The notes: generated by a model from the sequence alone, not told the origin. 64,000 bases of DNA from Xanthomonas euroxanthea (GCF_900476395.1 NZ_UIHB01000001.1:1455385-1519384), one strand, 5' to 3'. Positions 18,515 through 28,151 are shown, counted from the stretch's first letter. Translations and numbers: made by a program.

Positions 18515-18906
18515 CGACCGGTTCGCAATCGGTGCGCACCGAACAGGATGTGGTGCTGGCCCGGCAGACGGTACGCAAGCTGGTGGTGCAGTGCGGCCTG
18601 CGTCTGGTCGACCAGACCAAGCTGGTCACCGCAGCCAGCGAACTGGCGCGCAACACCGTGATCTATGGCGGTGGCGGCGAGATGGATTGGGCCCTGGTGG
18701 AAAGCGGCATCCGCAAGGGCGTGCAGCTGACCTTCCGCGACGAAGGTCCCGGCATTCCCGACCTGGACCTGGCGCTCACCGATGGCTGGACCTCCGGCAG
18801 CGGGCTGGGACTGGGCCTGTCCGGCAGCCGGCGGCTGGTGGATGACTTCGTCCTGGATACCGCAGCCGGCAAGGGCACGCGCATCACCATCACCAAATGG
18901 AAGTGA
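18511..18906 (+). CDS. rsbT: RsbT-like serine/threonine kinase
   Basis: This 131-residue GHKL-type kinase has the N box SELARNTVIYGGGG, the G1 box RDEGPGIPD and the G2 box GSGLGLGLSGSRRLVDD. In Bacillus, RsbT phosphorylates RsbR and RsbS, leaves the stressosome and activates the phosphatase RsbU. Here no RsbU is seen; the next gene carries its own phosphatase domain. It overlaps rsbS by four bases and the next gene by ten. Confidence 0.94.
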   Translation: MTTGSQSVRTEQDVVLARQTVRKLVVQCGLRLVDQTKLVTAASELARNTVIYGGGGEMDWALVESGIRKGVQLTFRDEGPGIPDLDLALTDGWTSGSGLGLGLSGSRRLVDDFVLDTAAGKGTRITITKWK

Positions 18907-19907
18907 CGCTCGCCGGCGAGGTCACGCGCGCGTTTCGTGTCGACGAAATCAGCCAGGTCGGGCAGGCACGTCGCGAAGCGACGGTTTTGGCACAGACACT
19001 GGGTTTCGACGAGGCCGCCTGCGGCCGCGTGGCACTGGTGGCCACCGAGCTGGCCACCAACATGGTCAAGCATGGACGTGGCGGCTGCCTGCAGTTGTCC
19101 ACGGTGGCCACACGCCAGGGCATGGGCGTGGAAATCTGCGCCATCGACGGCGGGCCGGGCTTCGCACTCGTGGACGGCCTGCGCGATGGCTATTCCACCG
19201 CCGGGACGCCGGGCACCGGGCTGGGCGCGATCCAGCGCCAGGCGCAGGTGCTGGACGCGTATTCCGATGCCAAGGGCGCGGTGGTGATGGCACGGCTGTT
19301 TGCGCAGCAACGCGCCGAACTGGACCTGCCGTACGGCGCGATCCGCCTGCCGCTGCACAACGAAACGGTGTGCGGTGATGCCTGGCATCTGGCCATTGGC
19401 GAGCAGCGCGTGACCGTCACCGTGATCGATGGCCTGGGCCACGGTCCAGGCGCCGCCGACGCTGCCGATGCCGGCACGCGCGCTGCAGCCGCGTCCAGCG
19501 GCGAGCCCGGCGAGCGCATCGCGCAGCTGCATGCGGGCATGTCCGGCACCCGCGGGGGCGCGGCGGCGGTGATGCAATTCGACAGCAGCACCGGCCGGGT
19601 ACGCTTTGCCGGTGTGGGCAATATCGTCGCGTCGCTGTGCGATGGCGACGGCGTGCGTGGCATGCCCTCGCATCCGGGCATCGTCGGGGTGCAGTTCCGC
19701 AAGGCGCAGCCGTTCGATTTTCCGGACGCCGCCGGCAAACTGCTGGTCATGCACAGTGATGGTCTGCAATCACGCTGGAGCCTGCGCGATCATCCGGGGC
19801 TGCTGTCGCGCCATCCGCGTCTGATTGCGGCCGTGCTGCTGCGCGATTACACGCGGGGCCGCGACGATTGCGGCGTGTTCGTCATGCGGCTGGGAGGCCT
19901 GCAATGA
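18897..19907 (+). CDS. RsbW-like ATPase fused to RsbX-like phosphatase
   Basis: This 336-residue protein joins two stressosome functions. Residues 1 to about 140 form an anti-sigma/RsbT-type GHKL domain (N box VATELATNMVKHGRG, G1 DGGPGF, G2 GTGLGAIQR). Residues about 155-336 form a PP2C/SpoIIE-type phosphatase like RsbX, with metal motif VTVTVIDGLGHG, the GVGNI region and the final acidic pair in GRDDCGVFVM. The phosphatase half would reset RsbR and RsbS. Ten bases overlap rsbT and four overlap the next kinase. Which STAS protein the ATPase half acts on is not clear. Confidence 0.9.
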   Translation: MEVTLAGEVTRAFRVDEISQVGQARREATVLAQTLGFDEAACGRVALVATELATNMVKHGRGGCLQLSTVATRQGMGVEICAIDGGPGFALVDGLRDGYSTAGTPGTGLGAIQRQAQVLDAYSDAKGAVVMARLFAQQRAELDLPYGAIRLPLHNETVCGDAWHLAIGEQRVTVTVIDGLGHGPGAADAADAGTRAAAASSGEPGERIAQLHAGMSGTRGGAAAVMQFDSSTGRVRFAGVGNIVASLCDGDGVRGMPSHPGIVGVQFRKAQPFDFPDAAGKLLVMHSDGLQSRWSLRDHPGLLSRHPRLIAAVLLRDYTRGRDDCGVFVMRLGGLQ

Positions 19908-20779
19908 ATGCTTCCGGTGAGACATCGCCCATCGATCCGCTGGCCGAACTGGACGCGCTGCGGCAGCAGAACCAGGCCCTGCGCGAGGAATTGGAAGAAA
20001 CCAACCAGGGCGTGCTGGCGCTGTATGCCGAGCTCGATCAGCAGGCTGAGCAGCTGCGCGACGTGTCCGAGCTCAAGAGCCGCTTCCTGTCCTACATGAG
20101 CCACGAGTTCCGCACCCCGCTCAGCTCGATCCTGAGCATCACGCGGCTGCTCGAGGACGGCATGGACGGGCCGCTCACTGCCGAGCAGTCCAAACAGGTG
20201 CGCTTTGTCAGTGCCTCGGCGCGCGAGCTCACCGAGATGGTCGACGACCTGCTGGATCTGGCCAAGATCGAAGCCGGGCGCATCACCATCTCGCCGGGCT
20301 GGTTCGATCTGATGGACCTGTTTGCGGCCTTGCGCGGCATGTTCCGCCCGCTCACCGATGTCAGCAGCACCACCTTGATCTTCGAGGATCCGCCGGTACT
20401 GCCGATGCTCTATACCGACGACAAGAAGCTGGCGCAGATCCTGCGCAACTTCATTTCCAACGCGCTCAAGTTCACCCCACAAGGCCATGTGCGCGTGTTC
20501 GCGCAGCTGGAAGGCGAGAGCCATGTGCGCTTCGGCGTGCAGGACACCGGCATCGGCATCCCGGCCGAGCTTCACGACGCCTTGTTCGAGGATTTTGTAC
20601 AGGTGGATTCACCGTTGCAGAAACGCCTCACCGGCACCGGTCTGGGGCTGTCGATCTGCAAGCGTTTCGCCGAGCTGCTGGGCGGCAGGGTGGGAATCAA
20701 CAGCGTGGTCGGGCAGGGCTCGGAGTTTTTCGTGGTGCTGCCGGTCACGCTGGCAGCGGAGGATGCACTTGGGCAGTAA
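19904..20779 (+). CDS. Cytoplasmic sensor histidine kinase of the stressosome operon
   Basis: This 291-residue kinase has no membrane segment. A coiled coil (about residues 12-58, ALRQQNQALREELEETNQG) leads into HisKA with H67 in SYMSHEFRTPLSSI. The HATPase domain has the N box LRNFISNALKFTPQG, G1 DTGIGIP and G2 GTGLGLSICKRF. The ATG at 19904 overlaps the preceding stop (ATGA). Lacking a sensor domain, it probably receives its signal from the stressosome proteins; that is inference from the operon. Confidence 0.92.
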   Translation: MNASGETSPIDPLAELDALRQQNQALREELEETNQGVLALYAELDQQAEQLRDVSELKSRFLSYMSHEFRTPLSSILSITRLLEDGMDGPLTAEQSKQVRFVSASARELTEMVDDLLDLAKIEAGRITISPGWFDLMDLFAALRGMFRPLTDVSSTTLIFEDPPVLPMLYTDDKKLAQILRNFISNALKFTPQGHVRVFAQLEGESHVRFGVQDTGIGIPAELHDALFEDFVQVDSPLQKRLTGTGLGLSICKRFAELLGGRVGINSVVGQGSEFFVVLPVTLAAEDALGQ

Positions 20780-22727
20780 GCCACACATTCTGGTCGTCGA
20801 CGACAACGCGGTGACGCGTTATTCGGTGCGGCGCGTGCTCGAACACCATCAGTTCGTGGTCGAAGAAGCCGGCACCGGCACCGACGGCCTGGCCAGGCTG
20901 GCCGAGCAGGCGTTTGCTGCGGTGGTGCTGGACGTCAATCTGCCGGACATGAGCGGCTTCGACATCGTGCGCACGCTACGCGCCGAGCCGCGCACCGCGT
21001 TGCTGCCGGTGGTGCATGTGTCGGCCGCCTCGATCGCCACCGGCGACATGATCACCGGCCTGGAAGCCGGCGCCGATGCCTACCTGATTCATCCGGTCGA
21101 CCCCAGCGTGCTGGTCGCCACGTTGCGCACCCTGCTGCGCGCGCGCCAGGCCGAGGACGCCTTGCGCATCAGCGAGGCCCGCTTCCGCGAGATCTTCGAG
21201 CACATCAGCGCACCGATTGCGGTGGTCGACGCCAGGCTGCACACGCATGAAGCCAATGCCGCGTTCCAGCGCCTGATCGGCACCGCCACACCCGGCGAGG
21301 CGCTGGCCGTGCCGGGCGTGGACCAGGCCGCCACCGTGCACGCGCTGATCGACGCGCTGGCGCAGCGCGAGCGCTGGAGCGGTGCCTTGTCGATCCTGCG
21401 CGAGGGCAAGGTGTGCGAAACCGAGTGGCGCGTGTCGCCGTATCGCGAACCGGACCTGGGCCTGCTGCTGGTCGAGGATGTCACCGAACAGCGCATGCGC
21501 GAGCGCGAGCAGCGCCAGGAACTGGATACCGCCACCACCGAGCTGGCCCACCAGATCGCCGAGCGCCAGCGCACCGAGATCCAGTTGCTGCAGGCACAGA
21601 AGATGGAAGCGCTGGGCAAGCTCACCGGCGGCATCGCGCACGACTTCAACAACCTGCTGACCAGCATCATTTCCGGCCTGGACATGATCCAGCTGGCGGT
21701 CGAGTCCAATCGCATCGAGCGTGTGCCGCGGCTGGCCGAGATCGCCACCGGCTCGGCGCATCGCGCTGCTGCGCTGACCCAGCGCATGCTTGCCTTCGCA
21801 CGCAAGCAATCGTTGGATGCGCAGGCCTTCGACATCAACGCACGCGTGCGCTCGCTGGAAGACATGCTGCACCGCTCGATCGGCGAGAACATCGTGCTGG
21901 AGCTGGACCTGGCGGACACGCCGCTGGTGGCGGTGGCCGATGCCAATCAGCTCGAAAACGTGGTGCTCAATCTGGTGATCAATGCGCGCGACGCGTTGAA
22001 GGGCAGGGGCACCATCCGCATCCAGAGCGCGGCCCATACCGCGCAGGGCGATCCGGAACTGGACGATGGCGAGTACGTGGCGGTGAACGTCATCGACAAC
22101 GGCAGCGGCATCGAGCCGGCCATTCTCAACCAGGTCTTCGAGCCGTTCTTCACCACCAAGCCGATCGGCGAGGGCACCGGCCTGGGCCTGTCGATGACCT
22201 ACGGCTTTGCGCGCCAGTCCGGCGGCACCGCACGCATCACCAGCACGGTGGGGCGCGGTACCACGGTGGCCTTGCTGCTGCCGCGTGGACTCACTGCCAG
22301 CGCATTGCCGCCGGCACCGGTACCGAATTCGCCCCGTACCCGCAGCGAGCGCATCTTGCTGGTGGACGACACCGACGTGGTGCGCATGATGGTGAGCGAG
22401 GTGCTCAGCGACGCCGGCTACCACGTGGTCGAAGCCGAAGATGCCAACGGCGCGCTGGATCAATTGCGTGCCGGCGTGGAGATCGATCTGGTGGTGTCCG
22501 ATGTCGGCCTGCCCGGCATGAACGGGCGCGACATGGCAGACGTGGCGCGCGCGCTGCGGCCTGGCCTGCCGATCCTGTTCATCACCGGCTACGCCGAAAA
22601 CGCCGCCACCCGCCAGGAATTCCTGGCCGACGGCATGGCGTTGCTGCCCAAGCCCTTCAGCCTCAACGATCTGTTGAACATGGTCGGGCAGATGCTCGAC
22701 AGCAGCGTGTTGGCCGCCCGCGCCTGA
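20763..22727 (+). CDS. Hybrid histidine kinase, REC-PAS-HisKA-HATPase-REC
   Basis: This 654-residue cytoplasmic protein has an N-terminal receiver (D57 in VVLDVNLPDMSG), a PAS-like region (about 140-240), HisKA with H293 (LTGGIAHDFNNLLTSI), an ATPase domain (NLVINARDALKG, GTGLGLSMTYGF) and a C-terminal receiver (VVSDVGLPGMNG). The N-terminal receiver could accept phosphate from the kinase encoded just upstream. The ATG at 20763 gives MHLGSKPHIL and overlaps that gene by 17 bases. It is the last gene of the operon. No DNA-binding output domain is present. Confidence 0.92.
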   Translation: MHLGSKPHILVVDDNAVTRYSVRRVLEHHQFVVEEAGTGTDGLARLAEQAFAAVVLDVNLPDMSGFDIVRTLRAEPRTALLPVVHVSAASIATGDMITGLEAGADAYLIHPVDPSVLVATLRTLLRARQAEDALRISEARFREIFEHISAPIAVVDARLHTHEANAAFQRLIGTATPGEALAVPGVDQAATVHALIDALAQRERWSGALSILREGKVCETEWRVSPYREPDLGLLLVEDVTEQRMREREQRQELDTATTELAHQIAERQRTEIQLLQAQKMEALGKLTGGIAHDFNNLLTSIISGLDMIQLAVESNRIERVPRLAEIATGSAHRAAALTQRMLAFARKQSLDAQAFDINARVRSLEDMLHRSIGENIVLELDLADTPLVAVADANQLENVVLNLVINARDALKGRGTIRIQSAAHTAQGDPELDDGEYVAVNVIDNGSGIEPAILNQVFEPFFTTKPIGEGTGLGLSMTYGFARQSGGTARITSTVGRGTTVALLLPRGLTASALPPAPVPNSPRTRSERILLVDDTDVVRMMVSEVLSDAGYHVVEAEDANGALDQLRAGVEIDLVVSDVGLPGMNGRDMADVARALRPGLPILFITGYAENAATRQEFLADGMALLPKPFSLNDLLNMVGQMLDSSVLAARA

Positions 22728-23126
22728 CGCGGGGGTTGCGCGCCTGGGGCCTGCTGCCGACGCCTGCCGATCGCACGGTGTGGCGACCCGCTTATGCGTT
22801 GAACACGCCACGGCGACCGTGGCTCTGCGGCGGCTGCCATGTGCGTGGCGGCACGCTTGCCATAGAGCTGCAACATTGCTGACATATCGTGCGCGCGGCG
22901 CCACGTTGCGCCTCCGGCCGGCATGTTCGATGCCGACGGATGTTGGTGGGGGAAACAAAACGTAGCGCGGCTGTCAGATGGCGCGGATGGCGCAGAGGAA
23001 CCGGGTGCCGGTGGTGCACCCGGTTCCGAGCGCCGGCCGCGCGCGCCTGATGGCTGCGCAGTCATGTTGATCGCCGCTATTGCCCCTGTCTCACCCCTCG
23101 CGTCACCTACCCAAGGATCATCTCGC
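22728..23126. other. Gap upstream of the TonB-dependent receptor
   Basis: These 399 bases contain no supported gene. They must hold the receptor promoter. A good Shine-Dalgarno AAGGA lies at 23113-23117. Short reverse-strand frames here have no ribosome-binding site. Confidence 0.5.
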
Positions 23127-25496
23127 ATGTCGTTGTCCTCGTCTGTCTCCGCGTCGCTGACGCCCGCCGCCACGCACGTAACCGCACCCCGTCGCGCCGC
23201 ATTGCAGCGCACGCCGCTGGCGCGCGCCTGCGCCGGGCTGCTGCTCGCCTCGCTGGCGGCAGCGGCCGCTGCGCAGCAGGTGCCGGCGCGCCAGGGCGAG
23301 GGCAGCCCGACGGCGCTGGATGCAGTCACCGTCACTGCCGAGCACCGCGAGCAAAACCTGCAGGAGGTGCCGGTGTCGGTGGGCGTGGTGCAGGGTGCGG
23401 CAATGCGCGAGTTCACCGCCGGTGGCGACGACACGCTGCTGGCGCTGTCCGGCCGCGTGCCGGGCTTCTACGCCGAGACCACCACCGGGCGCATCTTCCC
23501 GCGCTTCTATATCCGTGGCCTGGGCAATATCGACTTCTACCTCGGTGCCTCGCAGCCGGTGTCCATCATCCAGGACGACGTGGTACTGGAACACGTGGTG
23601 CTCAAGTCCAACCCGGTCTACGACGTGGACCAGGTCGAAGTGCTGCGCGGCCCGCAGGGCACCTTGTTCGGCCGCAACACCACCGCCGGCATCGTCAAGT
23701 TCGACACGGTCAAGCCCAGCGAGACCTATACCGGCCGTGTCGATGCCAGCTACGGCAGCTACAACACGGTGTCGCTGGATGGCGGCTTCGGCGGGCCGAT
23801 CAACGAGGTACTGTCGTTCCGCGTGTCGGCGCTGTACCAGCACCGCGACGACTGGGTGGACAACACCTTCGCCGGCAGCAGTGCCGACGGCACGCGCACG
23901 CCGCGCAAGGATGCGATGGGCGGCTACAACGACCGCAATGCGCGCCTGCAGCTGCTGCTCAAGCCCAACGACGCATTCTCGCTGCTGGGCTCGGTGCATA
24001 CGCGCGACTACGACGGCACCTCCACGTTGTTCCTGCGCAATGCAGTGACGCGCGGCAGCGACAAGGTCGACGTGCCGCGCGATCGCGTGGCCTATGACGA
24101 GGCACACGACAACCCGCAGGCGTATCAGACCGATGGCGGCTCGATCAAGGCGATCTACGATTTCGGTGGCGTGTCGCTGACCTCCATCACCGCCTACGAA
24201 ACCACCTCCGGCTATAGCCGTGGCGACACCGATGGCGGCGCGGCGGCGAACTACCCGGTCAACGGCGTGCCGAACGGCTTCGGCCAGTCGATGGGGCAGA
24301 TCCGCGACCTGGATCAGTACACCCAGGAACTGCGCCTGGCCAGCGAAGGCGACGATGCCTTGCAATGGCAGGTCGGCGCGTTCTACTTCGACGGGCGCGA
24401 CACCACCGATTTCTATCAGCGTGCCTATTTCCTGCAGACCGCCGCGCGCAACCCCAACAACTGGGTGCGCCTGCGCAACACCAACACCTCCTGGGCCGGT
24501 TTCGGGCAGCTCAGCTACAAGGCCACCGACGCGCTCACCCTGACCGCCGGCCTGCGCCAGACCAAGGACACCAAGCAAACCCGCCTGCTCAAGACCGCCG
24601 ATACCGCCGCTGGCGCGGTGACCTATCGCGGCCGTCGCGACGTACGCCTGTCCGACACCCAGCCCAGCTGGGACCTCAGCGCGATGTATGAAATCAACCC
24701 CGAGCTGAGCGTCTACGCGCGCGTGGCACGCGGTTTCCGCGGCCCGACCATCCAGGGCCGCAGCGCGGTGTTCAATTCGGATTTCACCACTGCCGATTCG
24801 GAAACCATCCTGTCGTGGGAAGCCGGCATCAAGAGCAGCCTGTTCGACAATCGCCTGCGTCTGAATGTCAGCGGCTTCACCTACACGGTGGACGACATCC
24901 AGCTCAACGGCAACGATTCGGACGGCAACGGCGTGCTGTTCAATGCCGACAAGGCCAAGGCCTACGGCCTGGAAGCAGACCTGGACTGGCGCCCGATCTC
25001 CAACCTGTCGCTGACCGCCGGCCTGAGCCTGCTGCATAGCGAAATCCACGACGATCGCGTCTACGCGCAGGCCTGTGCGCTCAATGGCGTGGTGGTGTGC
25101 ACGGTCAACGACCCGACCATCCGCGTCGGTGCCAACACCTTTGCGCAGATCGACGGCAACCCGCTGCCCAACGCGCCCAAGTACAACCTCAACCTGGCGG
25201 CGCGCTACGACATTCCGGTGGGCACCGATGGCGCGTTCTTCGTTTCCACCGACTGGAACAAGCAGGGCGAAACCAGCTTCGTGCTGTACGACTCCACCGA
25301 GTTCCGCGCCGACGGCAATGTCGAAGGCGGCTTCAAGCTCGGCTACACCGGCGGCTACGGTGCGTGGGAAGTGGCGGCGTTCGCGCGCAACATCACCAAC
25401 GAGAAGAACGTCAAGGGCGTGATCGAAAACTACATGGCGGCGGTCTACAACGAGCCGCGCATCGTGGGTGTGTCGGTCAACGTCAACTGGCAGTAA
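23127..25496 (+). CDS. TonB-dependent outer-membrane receptor
   Basis: This 789-residue protein has a long signal peptide ending in LLLASLAAAAAAQQ. A TonB-box/plug start follows (ALDAVTVTAEHREQNLQEVPVSVGVV), then the plug motif VEVLRGPQGTLFGRNTTAGIV and a beta-barrel with many alternating strands, ending VYNEPRIVGVSVNVNWQ. It imports a substrate across the outer membrane using TonB energy. The plug resembles the FecA/CirA-like group common in xanthomonads. The substrate cannot be named. The ATG at 23127 follows AAGGA; upstream in-frame ATGs lack this signal. Confidence 0.92.
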   Translation: MSLSSSVSASLTPAATHVTAPRRAALQRTPLARACAGLLLASLAAAAAAQQVPARQGEGSPTALDAVTVTAEHREQNLQEVPVSVGVVQGAAMREFTAGGDDTLLALSGRVPGFYAETTTGRIFPRFYIRGLGNIDFYLGASQPVSIIQDDVVLEHVVLKSNPVYDVDQVEVLRGPQGTLFGRNTTAGIVKFDTVKPSETYTGRVDASYGSYNTVSLDGGFGGPINEVLSFRVSALYQHRDDWVDNTFAGSSADGTRTPRKDAMGGYNDRNARLQLLLKPNDAFSLLGSVHTRDYDGTSTLFLRNAVTRGSDKVDVPRDRVAYDEAHDNPQAYQTDGGSIKAIYDFGGVSLTSITAYETTSGYSRGDTDGGAAANYPVNGVPNGFGQSMGQIRDLDQYTQELRLASEGDDALQWQVGAFYFDGRDTTDFYQRAYFLQTAARNPNNWVRLRNTNTSWAGFGQLSYKATDALTLTAGLRQTKDTKQTRLLKTADTAAGAVTYRGRRDVRLSDTQPSWDLSAMYEINPELSVYARVARGFRGPTIQGRSAVFNSDFTTADSETILSWEAGIKSSLFDNRLRLNVSGFTYTVDDIQLNGNDSDGNGVLFNADKAKAYGLEADLDWRPISNLSLTAGLSLLHSEIHDDRVYAQACALNGVVVCTVNDPTIRVGANTFAQIDGNPLPNAPKYNLNLAARYDIPVGTDGAFFVSTDWNKQGETSFVLYDSTEFRADGNVEGGFKLGYTGGYGAWEVAAFARNITNEKNVKGVIENYMAAVYNEPRIVGVSVNVNWQ

Positions 25497-25613
25497 GAGC
25501 GGTTGAACCAGTAGCGAGCGGCTGCACGGTCATCTTGTCAGCCGCTCCCGGTTGCTGGTCGATCGACCGCATCACCGCGCATGTGTCGCAGTGATGCCAA
25601 TCGTAGAACCAGG

Positions 25614-25645
25614 CCCGCTGCGTGCATCACGCAGCGGGTTTTTTT
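25614..25645. terminator. Terminator between receptor and thioredoxin genes
   Basis: An 11-bp perfect stem (CCCGCTGCGTG / CACGCAGCGGG) with loop CAT is followed by seven T. It serves the plus-strand receptor gene and lies just beyond the convergent trxC stop. Confidence 0.9.
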
Positions 25646-25648
25646 GTA

Positions 25649-26095
25649 TCAACGGCTGCGCAATACCGACTGTACCCAGCTGACGATCTGCGCGCTGCTC
25701 ACCGCACCGGAATGACGGCCCAGCTCACTGCCGCCGCGGATGACCAGCAAGGTCGGGATGCTGCGGATGCCAAAGCGCGTGCCCAGCGCCGGATGCAGAT
25801 CGGTATCGACCTTGGCCAGCCGCACCTGAGGTTCGAGCATCGCCGCGGCGGCGGCAAAGTGTGGTGCCATGCTCAGGCACGGCCCGCACCACGGCGCCCA
25901 GAAATCCACCACCAACGGCAGCGCGCTGCGTACCGCATGCTTGTCGAAGTCGACCGCCGACAACGCCACCGGCGTGGCCAGGAACAATGGTTTATGGCAA
26001 CTGCCGCAGTTGGGCGCATCGCGCAGACGCGCGTGTGCGACACGATTCATCGCCGCGCAGCTCGGGCAGGCGATCAGGAGCGGTGCGTCGGGCAT
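25649..26095 (-). CDS. trxC: Thioredoxin 2 (zinc-containing TrxC)
   Basis: This 148-residue protein has an N-terminal zinc-binding module (C10-P-S-C13 and C30-G-S-C33) followed by a thioredoxin fold with active site WCGPC at C70/C73 and the cis-proline region SIPTLLVI. It reduces protein disulfides, especially under oxidative stress. The start MPDAPLLIACPSC is chosen because family members begin just before the first CxxC; the open frame extends 32 codons upstream without support. Confidence 0.93.
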   Translation of the reverse strand: MPDAPLLIACPSCAAMNRVAHARLRDAPNCGSCHKPLFLATPVALSAVDFDKHAVRSALPLVVDFWAPWCGPCLSMAPHFAAAAAMLEPQVRLAKVDTDLHPALGTRFGIRSIPTLLVIRGGSELGRHSGAVSSAQIVSWVQSVLRSR

Positions 26096-26276
26096 CTGGC
26101 GGTCTCCGGTGGCAGGCAATGCAGTCGCCGCGCCCACATACCATGGGCGGCGGGCGCGGCGGCATGCAGCCAGTGTAACGGCCATCGCCAAGGACCCGAT
26201 GCCGAAGGCTGCCGCCGCCGCACCGGGTGTGCCGCAATGCCGCGACAGAGAAGTGCGCCGCAGCGCGCTGCCGTGG

Positions 26277-26642
26277 TCAGCCCGCTTGGCCCAGGCTCAG
26301 GATCGGAACGAAGCCGCCGTAGATCAGGCGCTTGCCATCGAACGGCATCGGGTTGACCGATGGGTCCATGCGCGGGTCGTCCATCATCTTGCGCATGCCC
26401 GCATCGCGGGTCGCCTTGTCCGGCCATTCGATCCAGGAGAACACCACGGTCTCGTCCTCGCCGGCAGCGACCGCGCGATGGAAGTCGGTCAGTTGTCCAT
26501 GCTGGACATCATCACCCCAGCACTCCACCACGCGCAGCGCGCCGTATTCGATGATGATGGCATCGCCCATGCGGGCATGTTCCAGAAACGCGGCCTTGTT
26601 GGCCGTCGGCACCGCGAGCGCAAACCCATCCACATACGACAT
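26277..26642 (-). CDS. DUF1428 family protein
   Basis: This small cytosolic protein of 121 residues begins MSYVDGFALAVP, the hallmark of DUF1428, and continues with RVVECWGDDV and VVFSWIEWPDKATRD. It has a dimeric alpha-beta barrel-like pattern; the function is unknown. The start is fixed by a near-perfect Shine-Dalgarno (GAGGAGGTGCTT before ATG at 26642). The longer open frame up to 26858 is not supported. Confidence 0.9.
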   Translation of the reverse strand: MSYVDGFALAVPTANKAAFLEHARMGDAIIIEYGALRVVECWGDDVQHGQLTDFHRAVAAGEDETVVFSWIEWPDKATRDAGMRKMMDDPRMDPSVNPMPFDGKRLIYGGFVPILSLGQAG

Positions 26643-27020
26643 AAGCACCTCCTCAGACATGGCGCACGGCGTGCACCTGATGACGGCGAACAGATGTTGG
26701 TGCGATCGGAACACGCTGGAAAGCAGCGCCAGGGTGCGTGTTGCCCGCGTGGATTGCGAGCATACGGTGCATCTGGATGGCAAGCACTGCTCGCGCCCGC
26801 ATGGCGATCCACACTGGCGTTGTGCCCGGTTTTCTTTGCCGGATCGCACCCGCGGCACGCTGCGTGACGCGTCCTGGATGAGCTCGTCAGGTAGGGGTAT
26901 CCCGTCGCGATGGGCCGGCGTTGCGGAAGGCCGCGGGCATCGGCATTGCGCGGGCCTGGATCAGACCGCAGGCCCCGCCGGGTCCGCTGCGGCGGACGCT
27001 CGGCGGGCGGTCCGGTGCAA
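26643..27020. other. Gap between the DUF1428 gene and the signalling operon
   Basis: No gene is supported in these 378 bases. The region holds the DUF1428 promoter on the minus strand and the 3' flank of the kinase operon. Nothing else was recognised. Confidence 0.5.
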
Positions 27021-28151
27021 TTACGCGGCCAGGTTGTGGCGCCGCAGGATGGCTTCGAACACCACGTCGCCGTCTTCGTTGCGTGCCTGCAGCGTGCCGC
27101 CGTGTGCCTTGACGAACTGGTCGGCGATGAACAGGCCGAGCCCCAGGCCCTGGCTGGCATGGAAGCTGGCCTTGAACGGCTCGAACAGGCGCGGCATCAG
27201 GCTGTCTGGGATGCGTCCGACGTTGCGCACCGACAGCCGCAGCGTGTCGCGTTCGCGTCCGTCCAGGTGCACCCGCACCGGCTCGTTGCCACCGTGCAGC
27301 ACCGCGTTGCCGACCAGATTGGACACCACCTGTGCCAGGCGATCGCCATCTCCATCGCCGTGCAGGTCGCCCTCGGTACGCAGGTCGATCGGGGTGTGTG
27401 GATTGGCCTGTGCCACTTCGCCCACCACGCTGTGGGTGACGTCGCCGAGATTGCAGGGGCCGAACTGCATCGACAGCCCGTCGCTGCGCAGGCGCGAGAA
27501 ATCCAGCAGCTGCTCGACCATCCGCGCCATCCGCCGCGCGCTGTTTTCCAGGTGATCAAGCGTGCGCGCGGCCGAGCCATCGGCGTCCACATCCAGGCTG
27601 AGCTTGTCGGCGCACAGCAGAATCACCGACAGCGGCGTGCGCAGGTCGTGGGTGAGCACGGCCATCATGGTTTCGTTGAGCGTGAGCGCGCGTTCCAGCG
27701 AGGCATTGCGTGCCTTGAGCAGGCGCCGCTGCTGGTACAACTCGATGAACACATTGACCTTGCTCAGGATCACGTGCGGCTCGATCGGCTTGTGCAGGAA
27801 ATCCACCGCGCCGGTTTCATAGCCCTGGAACGCGCGCATCGGATCGTTCGGCGAGGCGGTCAGGAAAATGATCGGCACATGCCGGCTGCGCTGCGAGCCG
27901 CGCATCAGCTCGGCCAGCGAGAAGCCGTCCATTTCCGGCATGTGCACATCCAGCAATGCCAGCGCCACATCGTGTTCGAGCAACAGCTCCAGCGCCTGCG
28001 CACCGGAGGCGGCGCACAGCACCTGGATGCCGTCGCGCTGCAGCAGCGCTTCCATCGCCACCAGGTTCTGCGGCACGTCGTCGACGATCAGCAGCTTGGC
28101 CGGTTCGTCATCGTTGCTGGTTGTCGCCAGGCCGGTCGCGGTGAGGTTCAT
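27021..28151 (-). CDS. Response-regulator/histidine-kinase hybrid (REC-HisKA-HATPase)
   Basis: This 376-residue cytoplasmic kinase has an N-terminal receiver (D68 in LALLDVHMPEMDG), a linking helix (FIELYQQRRLLKARNASLERAL), HisKA with H168 (VLTHDLRTPLSVIL) and an ATPase domain (VSNLVGNAVLHGG, GLGLGLFIADQF). It is the fourth and last gene of a minus-strand operon, and its ATG overlaps the cheB stop by four bases. The N-terminal receiver is a likely phospho-target of the large hybrid kinase at the operon head. Confidence 0.92.
   Translation of the reverse strand: MNLTATGLATTSNDDEPAKLLIVDDVPQNLVAMEALLQRDGIQVLCAASGAQALELLLEHDVALALLDVHMPEMDGFSLAELMRGSQRSRHVPIIFLTASPNDPMRAFQGYETGAVDFLHKPIEPHVILSKVNVFIELYQQRRLLKARNASLERALTLNETMMAVLTHDLRTPLSVILLCADKLSLDVDADGSAARTLDHLENSARRMARMVEQLLDFSRLRSDGLSMQFGPCNLGDVTHSVVGEVAQANPHTPIDLRTEGDLHGDGDGDRLAQVVSNLVGNAVLHGGNEPVRVHLDGRERDTLRLSVRNVGRIPDSLMPRLFEPFKASFHASQGLGLGLFIADQFVKAHGGTLQARNEDGDVVFEAILRRHNLAA

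Noticed and set aside
20976..22958. 660-codon minus-strand open frame opposite the hybrid kinase
   Set aside because: Shadow of the REC-PAS-kinase-REC gene; no recognisable domains.
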